Positions 25,905 through 32,696 of a stretch of DNA of 57,148 nucleotides are shown piece after piece (the stretch's first letter is position 1; every line of letters starts with the position of its first letter). A program made the translations under genes and the position numbers. The stretch lies in NCBI RefSeq assembly GCF_028882275.1, contig NZ_JARBUT010000031.1, positions 1-57,148 of the forward strand, in the 5' to 3' direction. The stretch comes from Nocardiopsis sp. N85 (GTDB lineage: Bacteria; Actinomycetota; Actinomycetes; Streptosporangiales; Streptosporangiaceae). Under the pieces are notes generated by a model. That model ran no database searches. It was given only the letters and a program-made list of their open reading frames with translations, and was not told where the DNA came from.

Positions 25905-26501
25905 ATGCGCACCGAATGGACTCCCGAGGACCTGCCCGGCCCGGCCTTCTACCGGATGATGACCGCGGTGGTGGTGCCCCGGCCGATCGCGTGGGTCTCC
26001 ACCACCTCCCTCGACGGGGTGGACAACCTGGCCCCGCACTCCTTCTTCACCATCGCGTGCGGCGATCCGGCGATCGTGCAGTTCACGTCGATGGGGCGCA
26101 AGGACTCGCTGCGCAACGTGGAGGCGACGGGCGAGTTCGTGGTGAACCTGGCCTCCGAGCCGCTGTGGAGGGAGGTCAACGCCACCGGGACCCCCTATCC
26201 GCCGGAGGTGGGCGAGTTCGACGCCCTCGGGATCGGGCGGGAGGCGAGCGCGGTGGTGCGCCCGCCCCGGGTGGCGGCCTCCCCGGTGGCACTGGAGTGC
26301 GTGCTCCACTCCACGGTGGGGCTGGGCACCTCGACGGTGGTGTTCGGCCGGGTGGTGCACGTGGCCGCGGACACCGCCGCGTTGGGAGAGGACGGCCTGC
26401 CCGACGTCACCCGGTTGCGGCCGCTGGCCCGGCTGGGGCGCAACGAGTGGTCCACGCTGGGCGAGGTGCACGCCGTCGACCGCCTCCCCTACCGCCCCTG
26501 A
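25905..26501 (+). CDS. flavin reductase family protein (FMN-binding split barrel)
   Basis: This 198-residue protein matches the flavin reductase-like split barrel (DIM6/NTAB type): RMMTAVVVPRPIAWVSTTS, NLAPHSFFTIACGDPAIV and DSLRNVEATGEFVVNLAS are the flavin-binding strands. It may supply reduced FMN or act on a small substrate; the partner is unknown. A -10-like GATAAT (25891-25896) ends 8 nt before the ATG, so the transcript is probably leaderless. It is divergent from the dehydratase gene. Confidence 0.85.
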   Translation: MRTEWTPEDLPGPAFYRMMTAVVVPRPIAWVSTTSLDGVDNLAPHSFFTIACGDPAIVQFTSMGRKDSLRNVEATGEFVVNLASEPLWREVNATGTPYPPEVGEFDALGIGREASAVVRPPRVAASPVALECVLHSTVGLGTSTVVFGRVVHVAADTAALGEDGLPDVTRLRPLARLGRNEWSTLGEVHAVDRLPYRP

Positions 26502-26510
26502 GGGATCGGC

Positions 26511-26549
26511 CTCCGGCCGCGCGGACGGGGTGGTTCCGCGCGGCCGGAG
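26511..26549. terminator. bidirectional terminator between the flavin reductase and mannanase genes
   Basis: CTCCGGCCGCGCGGA (26511-26525) and TCCGCGCGGCCGGAG (26535-26549) form a perfect 15-bp stem with a 9-nt loop between convergent stops. Confidence 0.9.
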
Positions 26550-26561
26550 TCGGAACGGGCG

Positions 26562-27944
26562 TCAGGAGACGCAGGTGAGCGCGGGGACCTGCGGGCTCCC
26601 CTCACCGGTACCGATGAAGCCGAACGTGGTCGACCGCCCCGCGGCGAGCGTCCCGTTGTAGGGGAGGTGGGTGGCGGTGACGTTCGCGCCGTCGGCGGTG
26701 ACCTCGGCGTTCCAGGCGTGGGCGACGTGCCGGCCGGGGGCGTGGGTCCAGGTGACGGTCCACCCGTTCAGGTCGGTGATGGCGGTGACGGTCACGTCCG
26801 CCCGGAACCCGCCCGACCACTCCTGGGAGATGGTGTAGACGGCCTCGCAGTCACCCTCGCCGGGGCCTTCCGTGGGCCCTTCCGTGGGTTCCTCGGTCGG
26901 CTCCTCGGTCGGTTCGCCGTCACCGTAGACCGGCGCCTCGACGGAGGTCTCGGCGATGCCGTCGGGCCCCTGGAAGAGCCGCTCGCCCCACGGGGTGAGG
27001 CGGTTCACGTCGAAGTCCTCCACCAGGTCCAGGTACTCGACGCCACCGCTGTTGCCGCTCCACGACCAGCCGAGGTAGCCCAGCCCGAGCCGGCGGGTGT
27101 GCGACAGGATGGCGTCCTCGTCGGGGTTCCCGTCGCTGTGGTCGAACCCGAACTCGCCGACGATCAGGGGCAGTCCGGCGTCGACGAAGTGCTCCAGGTA
27201 GCCCACCACCGTCGACTCCTGGGCGTAGACGCCGTACATGTGGATCGAGAAGACGGTGTTGGCGTCCGGGTCGGAGGCGAACACGGAGGCGGCGCCGTCG
27301 CGCATGGTGTGCGACCAGTCCTGCCCCCAGTTGGGCGCGTCCACGACCAGGGTGTGGTGGAACCCGGCGTCTCTCAGCCGGTCGATCGCGGCGGAGGTGT
27401 CCGCCGCCCAGTTCGACACGGTCCGCTGGTCGTTGCCGTACGGTTCGTTGCCGATGTTGACCAGGACGTGGTCCTCCTCGCCGTGGAGGGCCGACTGGAC
27501 GCGCACCCAGTAGTCGACGGCCTGGTCGAGCGTGGCGGCCCCGGCCTGCTCTCCGTAGCCGGTGGTGTCGTGCACCTCCAGCACGCAGATCAACCGGTTG
27601 GCCTTGCAGTCGGCGACGACCGCGGCCACGTCGGCGACGCCGTTCTCCGTCCACCGGTCGCCGCTGCTGAGCACGACGCGAACGGTGTTGGCGCCCAGCG
27701 ACTTGATGTCGGCGAGGGAGCCGGTCTCCTGGGGGTACCAGGTGTGGGCGTGGTTGACGCCCCGCATGACGAAGTCGTTGCCGGCCGCGTCGACGAGACG
27801 GCCGTTCTCGATCCGGAAGCCGGTGTCGGCCTGGCCGGAGGCGGTGAGGTGCGCCGGGGAGGGCGCACCGGGAGCGACCCACGCGAAGGCGAGGGCGACG
27901 ATCCCGATCAGGGCCACGAAGGCCACGGACAGACGTTGGAGCAT
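26562..27944 (-). CDS. secreted GH5 beta-mannanase with CBM2
   Basis: This is a 460-residue secreted glycosidase. Residues 1-37 are a signal peptide (LSVAFVALIGIVALAFAWVAPGA). The GH5 domain (about 40-345) closely matches actinomycete endo-beta-1,4-mannanases (GH5_8): VMRGVNHAHTWYPQETGS, general acid Glu in NIGNEPYGND and nucleophile Glu in LIVGEFGFDHSDG. A Pro-Thr-Glu linker (EPTEEPTEEPTEGPTEGP) follows. The C-terminal CBM2 has two Cys and conserved Trp residues (EWSGGFRADVTV, NGWTVTW, AWNAEV). It should hydrolyse mannan outside the cell while held to cellulose. ATG 27944 has GAGGAG upstream. Three operator-like palindromes precede it. Confidence 0.9.
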   Translation of the reverse strand: MLQRLSVAFVALIGIVALAFAWVAPGAPSPAHLTASGQADTGFRIENGRLVDAAGNDFVMRGVNHAHTWYPQETGSLADIKSLGANTVRVVLSSGDRWTENGVADVAAVVADCKANRLICVLEVHDTTGYGEQAGAATLDQAVDYWVRVQSALHGEEDHVLVNIGNEPYGNDQRTVSNWAADTSAAIDRLRDAGFHHTLVVDAPNWGQDWSHTMRDGAASVFASDPDANTVFSIHMYGVYAQESTVVGYLEHFVDAGLPLIVGEFGFDHSDGNPDEDAILSHTRRLGLGYLGWSWSGNSGGVEYLDLVEDFDVNRLTPWGERLFQGPDGIAETSVEAPVYGDGEPTEEPTEEPTEGPTEGPGEGDCEAVYTISQEWSGGFRADVTVTAITDLNGWTVTWTHAPGRHVAHAWNAEVTADGANVTATHLPYNGTLAAGRSTTFGFIGTGEGSPQVPALTCVS

Positions 27945-27969
27945 GGGGGGTTTCTCCTCAGAAGTGAAG

Positions 27970-27981
27970 GACAACGTTGTC
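27970..27981. promoter_or_regulatory. LacI-type operator 1 upstream of the mannanase gene
   Basis: GACAACGTTGTC is a perfect 12-bp palindrome with a central CG, the form used by LacI-family sugar regulators. It starts 26 bp upstream of the mannanase ATG, so binding would block initiation or elongation. Confidence 0.65.
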
Positions 27982-28011
27982 TTCTTGCGTCAAGACGGTG
28001 CGAACCACAAA

Positions 28012-28023
28012 GACAACGTTGTC
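28012..28023. promoter_or_regulatory. LacI-type operator 2 upstream of the mannanase gene
   Basis: A second identical copy of GACAACGTTGTC, 42 bp (about four helical turns) from the first. Two identical palindromes on the same helix face suggest cooperative binding by one regulator. Confidence 0.65.
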
Positions 28024-28202
28024 ATCTCGCACGGGAACAGTGCGGCATCACGGGACGGGGCGACTCCGGACACCCGCGACGAAGGCGGGACCGGAGCACG
28101 GCCGCGAACCCTGGTGAGGGGGCGGGGAACGGGGTCTCGGCACCGACACCACCGCCGGAACACGAACGGGTCGCGTCCCTCTCGTTCGTGGACGCCCCCT
28201 TA

Positions 28203-28216
28203 CGGGAGCGCTCCCA
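28203..28216. promoter_or_regulatory. CelR/CebR-like box upstream of the mannanase gene
   Basis: GGGAGCGCTCCCA matches 13 of 14 positions of the known TGGGAGCGCTCCCA site of the cellobiose-responsive regulators CelR/CebR. It lies about 260 bp upstream of the mannanase start. The 432-bp gap 27945-28376 has no gene and is therefore a regulatory region. Confidence 0.6.
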
Positions 28217-28376
28217 GAACGATGTGGAGAAGTTAACACCGACGGCGCGGTGGCGCAACGGAGGGGAAACCGATTCGTCGGGGACCCGTGCCCGGCACGC
28301 GTCCCCGCCCCCGGGGCGGCGCGGCCACCGTCGCAGGTCGCCGGGGACGGAGGGCCACGCCATCGCGGGGGCCGGC

Positions 28377-29045
28377 TCAGACGCCGAGGGGTTCCTCGGC
28401 GGCGGGCAGCAGGGACAGGGCGCCCAGGATCGGCGTGGGGTCCCCGGCCCAGTCCATGGCGGCGATCTGTCCGGGGGTGCGCCGGCCCATGAGGGCGCGG
28501 TACAGCTCGAAGGCGGTGCCGCGCCAGTGCGGGCCGTCGCCCTCCCCCATGGTCCAGGAACGGTCGACGTCGGTGGCGGTGACGGTGAGCCCGGGTGTCC
28601 GCCCCGCCCAGGCCCGACCCAGGCCGGTCAGGGCGAAGTCGAGCAGGGCGTCGGCGTGGCCGGTGGCGGGCGCCATGCCCAGGGCGCCGTGGATGTCGTT
28701 CTCGTGGGTCCACACGTCCACGGCGGGCAGCCGGTAGCGCAGGCGCGTCTCGGTGCCCAGCAGGTCCAGGAGGGCGGGGGTCGCCGCGCGCCACTCGTCG
28801 CAGAGGGCGGCGATGTCCCGCCCTTCCCGCTCGGCGACCTGGCGGGCGGTGACCTCGTCGGTGGCGGGCGGGGTGAAGGTTCCGGCGGCCACGTCGACGC
28901 ACAGTCCCGCCAGGTGGGCGTAGGTCTGCCGCACGGTCCACGCCGGGCAGGCGGGGACGGTGGTGTCCAGGGCTGCGGCGTCGAGTTCGTCGGCCAGGGC
29001 GAGCAGGCGCCCTTGGACCTCGCTGTAGATGAGCACGGAATCCAT
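28377..29045 (-). CDS. maleylpyruvate isomerase family protein (DinB-like, mycothiol-dependent type)
   Basis: This 222-residue protein has the N-terminal DinB-like helical bundle of the mycothiol-dependent maleylpyruvate isomerase family: PACPAWTVRQTYAHLAGLCVDVAAG with metal-ligand His, then WTHENDIHGALG carrying the second HxxxH-type ligands. The C-terminal half is the small domain common in actinobacterial members (WTMGEGDGPHWRGTAFELYRALMGRRT). The exact substrate is unknown. A TANNNT -10 (TAAAGT, 29058-29053) places the transcript start at or next to the ATG. Confidence 0.82.
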   Translation of the reverse strand: MDSVLIYSEVQGRLLALADELDAAALDTTVPACPAWTVRQTYAHLAGLCVDVAAGTFTPPATDEVTARQVAEREGRDIAALCDEWRAATPALLDLLGTETRLRYRLPAVDVWTHENDIHGALGMAPATGHADALLDFALTGLGRAWAGRTPGLTVTATDVDRSWTMGEGDGPHWRGTAFELYRALMGRRTPGQIAAMDWAGDPTPILGALSLLPAAEEPLGV

Positions 29046-29404
29046 GCGGGCCACTTTACCGAACACCGTTCGGATCGCGGGGGCCGGGAGTCCGTTCGCG
29101 AAGGCGAGGGGTGCGACCCGGTCCTCCGAGCCGGGATCCCCCACCTTCCGAGCGCGCCGGAGAAGGTCGCGCCGGCCTGACGCGCGATCCACGGCGGAGC
29201 ACCGGTCGTCGCGCTCCGGACCGTCCCCCCTGTCGGACGATGGAGAGCAAGAGGGCCCGACGGGCGAGGTCGGCGGCCCGGCGCGTGGGATCCGGCGCCC
29301 GCGGGAAGGCGCGGACGGCCGGGGCGGGCGCGCCGTTGACGGTCGGGCGGCCCCGAACGCGGCCCCGGGCCGCCGAGCCGGGGCCCGGGGCCGCGCGGGG
29401 CGGG
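29046..29404. other. 359-bp gap without a supported gene
   Basis: Apart from the TAAAGT -10 at 29053-29058 for the leftward gene, I see GC-rich sequence with several overlapping open frames but no ribosome binding site or domain. The part next to 29404 holds GGCCCCGG-type repeats that may end the FMN reductase transcript. Confidence 0.4.
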
Positions 29405-30025
29405 TCAGGTGCCCAGGCCGGACATGAGGTCGGCGAAGGCGACCGGTTCCCCGTAGGGATCGTCGTCGCGCTTCTCGTGGTCGGCGGCCGACAGCGCCAA
29501 CTGGCGGCCGGCCCGTTCGACGCGCTCGTTGAGCTCACGGGCGCCCCCGTCGCCCGAGCCCCAGTCCTCCGAGGCCGCGTACACCCCGGTCGGGACGACC
29601 AGCGCGCGGGCGTAGGAGAACATCGGCCGCAGGGCGTGCTCCAGCACCAGAGAGTGGCGCGGGCTGCCGCCCGTGGCCCCGATGAGCACCGGGACGGAGT
29701 CCAGCACACCGGGTTCGATCACGTCGAAGAACGACTTGAACAGCCCGCTGTAGGAGGCGTTGAACACCGGCGTGACCGCGATGATCCCGTCGGCGTCGGC
29801 CACGTCGGCCAGCACGCCCGGCAGCTCGCCGGTGGGCACCTGGGTGACCATGGCGTTCATGACGTCGTGGGCGAGCTCGCGCAGTTCCACCGTGCGCACC
29901 TCGGCACGGATCCCCTTGTCGCCCAGGGCGCGTTCGGTGGCGGCGGTGAGCCGGTCGGCGAGCAGTCGGGTGGACGACGGGGTGCTCAGCCCCGCCGAGA
30001 CGGTGACGATGCGGCGGACGGTCAT
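29405..30025 (-). CDS. NADPH-dependent FMN reductase (CE1759-like)
   Basis: This 206-residue flavodoxin-like reductase opens with the FMN phosphate loop SAGLSTPSSTRLLADRL and continues with AVTPVFNASYSGLFKSFFDV and GATGGSPRHSLVLEHALRPMF, typical of the NADPH:FMN reductase family. Its ATG overlaps the stop of the upstream luciferase-like gene by 4 nt. It most likely hands reduced FMN to that monooxygenase. Confidence 0.92.
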   Translation of the reverse strand: MTVRRIVTVSAGLSTPSSTRLLADRLTAATERALGDKGIRAEVRTVELRELAHDVMNAMVTQVPTGELPGVLADVADADGIIAVTPVFNASYSGLFKSFFDVIEPGVLDSVPVLIGATGGSPRHSLVLEHALRPMFSYARALVVPTGVYAASEDWGSGDGGARELNERVERAGRQLALSAADHEKRDDDPYGEPVAFADLMSGLGT

Positions 30026-31125
30026 GCCGGGACCTCCGGGTTCTCCTCCTCGGCCCGCTTGGCGGCGAGCAGAGAGGCGTGGACGGGTGCGTCGGGGACG
30101 CGGGCGGGTCGCTTGGCGGCGAACTCCTCGCGCAGCACCGGGACGACCTCCTCGCCCAGCAGGTCCAGCTGCTCCAGGACGGTCTTGAGCGGCAGTCCGG
30201 CGTGGTCCATGAGGAAGAGCTGACGCTGGTAGTCGCCGAACATGTCACGGAAGGTCAGGGTCCGGTCGATGACCTGCTGCGGGCTGCCGACGGTCAGGGG
30301 CGTCTCGCGGGTGAACTCCTCCAGGGAGGGGCCGCCGCCGTAGACGGGAGCGTGGTCGAAGTAGGGCCGGAACTCCTTGACGGCGTCCTGGGAGTTCTTG
30401 CGCATGAACACCTGCCCGCCCAGGCCGACGATGGCCTGGTCTGCCTTGCCGTGGCCGTAGTGCTCGTAGCGGCGGCGGTACAGGGAGATGAGCTTCTTGG
30501 TGTGGGTGGCGGGCCAGAAGATGTTGTTGTGGAAGAAGCCGTCACCGTAGTAGGCGGCCTGCTCGGCGATCTCCGGGCTGCGGATGGAGCCGTGCCAGAC
30601 GAACGGCGGGACGCCGTCGAGGGGACGCGGGGTGGCGGTGAAGCCCTGGAGCGGTGTACGGAATCTGCCCTCCCAGTCCACGACGTCCTCGCGCCAGAGT
30701 CGGTGGAGCAGGTTGTAGTGCTCCAGGGCCATGGGGATGCCCTCACGGATGTCGTAACCGAACCAGGGGTAGACGGGTCCGGTGTTGCCGCGACCCATCA
30801 TCAGGTCCACCCGGCCGTCGGCGAGGTGCTGGAGGAAGGCGTAGTCCTCGGCGATCTTCACCGGGTCGTTGGTGGTGATGAGGGTGGTCGCCGTCGACAG
30901 GACGATCCGCTCGGTCCTGGCCGCGATGTAGCCGAGCATGGTCGTCGGCGAGGACGGCACGAACGGCGGGTTGTGGTGCTCACCGGTGGCGAAGACGTCG
31001 AGCCCGACCTCTTCGGCCTTGAGCGCGATCTCGACCATGGCCTTGATGCGCTCGTGCTCGGTGGGTGTCCGTCCGGTGGTGGGGTCGGTGGTCACGTCGC
31101 CGACCGAGAAGATTCCGAACTGCAT
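30022..31125 (-). CDS. FMN-dependent luciferase-like monooxygenase (CE1758-like)
   Basis: This 367-residue LLM-class flavin oxidoreductase has TIM-barrel segments ALKAEEVGLDVFATGEHHNPPF, RTERIVLSTATTLITTNDPVKIAEDYAFLQHLADGRVDLMMGRG and FVWHGSIRSPEIAEQAAYYGDGFF. It should use reduced FMN and O2 to oxidise an unknown substrate. It is the first gene of a two-gene operon with its FMN reductase. The start ATG 31125 follows GGAGCAGGCC, and a palindromic operator candidate lies 30-50 bp upstream. Confidence 0.92.
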   Translation of the reverse strand: MQFGIFSVGDVTTDPTTGRTPTEHERIKAMVEIALKAEEVGLDVFATGEHHNPPFVPSSPTTMLGYIAARTERIVLSTATTLITTNDPVKIAEDYAFLQHLADGRVDLMMGRGNTGPVYPWFGYDIREGIPMALEHYNLLHRLWREDVVDWEGRFRTPLQGFTATPRPLDGVPPFVWHGSIRSPEIAEQAAYYGDGFFHNNIFWPATHTKKLISLYRRRYEHYGHGKADQAIVGLGGQVFMRKNSQDAVKEFRPYFDHAPVYGGGPSLEEFTRETPLTVGSPQQVIDRTLTFRDMFGDYQRQLFLMDHAGLPLKTVLEQLDLLGEEVVPVLREEFAAKRPARVPDAPVHASLLAAKRAEEENPEVPA

Positions 31126-31154
31126 GGCCTGCTCCCGAAGTAGCTTTCCAAGAA

Positions 31155-31174
31155 GTAGTTTCCCCAGAAACTAC
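31155..31174. promoter_or_regulatory. palindromic operator upstream of the luciferase-like gene
   Basis: GTAGTTTC and GAAACTAC form a perfect 8-bp inverted repeat around CCCA. A related half-site, AAGTAGCTTTCC (31138-31149), lies next to it, toward the gene. The site starts 30 bp upstream of the ATG and probably overlaps the promoter, as expected for a MarR- or HxlR-like repressor. No such regulator gene is adjacent. Confidence 0.55.
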
Positions 31175-31400
31175 CATGCCCGAACCACGGTGACCGGTCG
31201 CCTATTCCCCTCGTGTGTCCGTGACGACCGACCCCGTTCATCCACAGGCACTCTCCGTATCCGCAGAATGTCATCCGCACCTGCTATTCCTGGTAAAGCC
31301 GACACAGATCCGGTCACCCGGAGTCATGGTCGGCCGGACGACGAGGACGTCGAACACACCGAAGGAGGAGGGCGCGCCCTCGACCCGCGCCCGAAACCGC

Positions 31401-31577
31401 ATGTCCGTGACCCTCGACCCCCGGCGGCTTCCCCACCACCGACCCGACGACCGCGAACACACCACCGACGACACGCGTCAGCCCGTGGTCCTGGGCGACG
31501 CGCTCGCCGACGTCATGATGACGCTGAGCAGCCTGGACCCCGACCTGGCCCCCGCGCTGCGCCTCGGCGAGGCCTGA
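31401..31577 (+). CDS. possible small hypothetical protein
   Basis: An open frame of 58 codons (MSVTLDPRRLPHHRPDDR, ending DVMMTLSSLDPDLAPALRLGEA). The last third reads like a real amphipathic helix, but no good ribosome binding site precedes this ATG. An in-frame upstream ATG (31326) has GGAG only 3 nt away. No family is recognised. Confidence 0.3.
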   Translation: MSVTLDPRRLPHHRPDDREHTTDDTRQPVVLGDALADVMMTLSSLDPDLAPALRLGEA

Positions 31578-31818
31578 GCCCGAACGCACGGACGGCCGTG
31601 CCGACATCGCGTCGACACGGCCGTGAAGGCACCGTCCCCAGACGTCCCGTACCCCGGAACGCCGAGCCCCGGCCCGTTGCGCCCCGGAACCGGACGGGGC
31701 AGCCGGTCTTCGCCCCCACCTCGCCGACCGTGCCGCCCGGATCACGTCCGGGAACGCGGCGGTAACGGTCCCGTCGAGGACGCCGGGGTCGACGACGCGC
31801 CGGCGGGCCCGATCCGGA

Positions 31819-32268
31819 TCAGGCCCGCTGGTCCCCGAACTCGACGGTCCGGGACCCCGGCGTGTCCGCCTCCCCCGGGTCGGGCCCTCGACCCCGCACG
31901 CCCTCGGGGTCCTCGGGCAGGAAGGACCGCACCAGGCGGATCGGTCCCACCAGGTGCGCGTTGAACTCCGCCAGTTCCTCGGCGGGCACCCACAGTTCGA
32001 GGATCGTGCTCCCGCCCACCTGGCGCACCGGATAGCGGGCGGCGAAGTCGGCGTCCACGTCGAAGCGGGTCACGTGCCCCTCACCGTCCCGGGGCAGGTT
32101 CCACTCGCGGGCGATGCGCACCGCGTAGTCCTCGTTGAGGACCGGGTAGAAGATCGGCTGCTCCGGAAGGCGCGGCGGCCACTCCCGCCACCCCGAGGCG
32201 CGCACCAGCGCGAGCTCCTCCGGACCCGTCGGACGCCACAGCGTCATGACCCCGGCCACACCGATCAC
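31819..32268 (-). CDS. hypothetical protein, often labelled ADP-ribosylation/crystallin J1
   Basis: This 149-residue protein matches a small actinobacterial family I recall by its pattern: MTLWRPTGPEELALVRASG, FPVLNEDYAVRIAREWN (here FYPVLNEDYA), VTRFDVDADFAARYPVRQVGG and LWVPAEELAEFNAHLVG. The database label is not backed by any known activity, so function is unknown. The start is GTG 32268 (GGAG 3 nt upstream) or ATG 32247. The C-terminal 25 residues are low-complexity. Confidence 0.7.
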   Translation of the reverse strand: MIGVAGVMTLWRPTGPEELALVRASGWREWPPRLPEQPIFYPVLNEDYAVRIAREWNLPRDGEGHVTRFDVDADFAARYPVRQVGGSTILELWVPAEELAEFNAHLVGPIRLVRSFLPEDPEGVRGRGPDPGEADTPGSRTVEFGDQRA

Positions 32269-32499
32269 CTTCTCCGTTCGTGTCGCGGGAACCCGCGCGA
32301 AGGGGAGCTTAGGGATTCCGTGGCCCTGTCCGCACCGGCTTTTTACCGGGCGGCGCGAAAATCCGCGTTCTCACGGGGAACACCTCACCTGTACGAAGCG
32401 TTCTCCTCTATGAAGCGCCCCGAAACCCCGGACCGAAGAACCCCGCAGACCCCGAACACCCGCACACCACCCTGAAGGTCCCCGAGGCGCCACATCACA

Positions 32500-32686
32500 G
32501 ACCATGCGCGAACGTGCGCGTTCGTGTCGGCAATGGGGGTTTCCGACACGAGATCATCGCCACGTTCGCCTCCCAGCGGCCGGACCGCACTCAGTGCTTC
32601 TGGCCGCGCCCGCCGGGCCCGCGTTGGGGGACGCGGGCCCGGCCTGTGTCCGGGGGTCGCCGCCACCGCGCGGCGGCCCCCGACAC
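32500..32686 (+). ncRNA. structured intergenic element, copy 1 (candidate RNA)
   Basis: This element is about 187 bp and matches the copy at 37066-37259. Predicted helices: P1 GCGAACGTG (32508-32516) with CACGTTCGC (32561-32569); P2 CGTGTCGG/CCGACACG (32523-32530, 32543-32550) with a 12-nt loop; P3, a 12-bp stem (32613-32624 with 32631-32642) and loop TGGGGG; P4, a bulged stem 32646-32686. Five base pairs change on both sides between copies while pairing is kept. G·T changes in P3 favour the plus strand, but orientation is not certain. It lies 10 bp beyond the kinase stop. The rest of the gap 32269-32499 shows nothing else. Confidence 0.6.
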
Positions 32687-32696
32687 GTTCGGCCCG

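Noticed and set aside
32500..32666. Shared peptide (ETPIADTNAHVRAWS-like) on the minus strand of both repeat copies
   Set aside because: The peptide similarity follows from DNA similarity. Many changes alter the amino acid, while paired changes keep helices, so structure explains the conservation better than coding.
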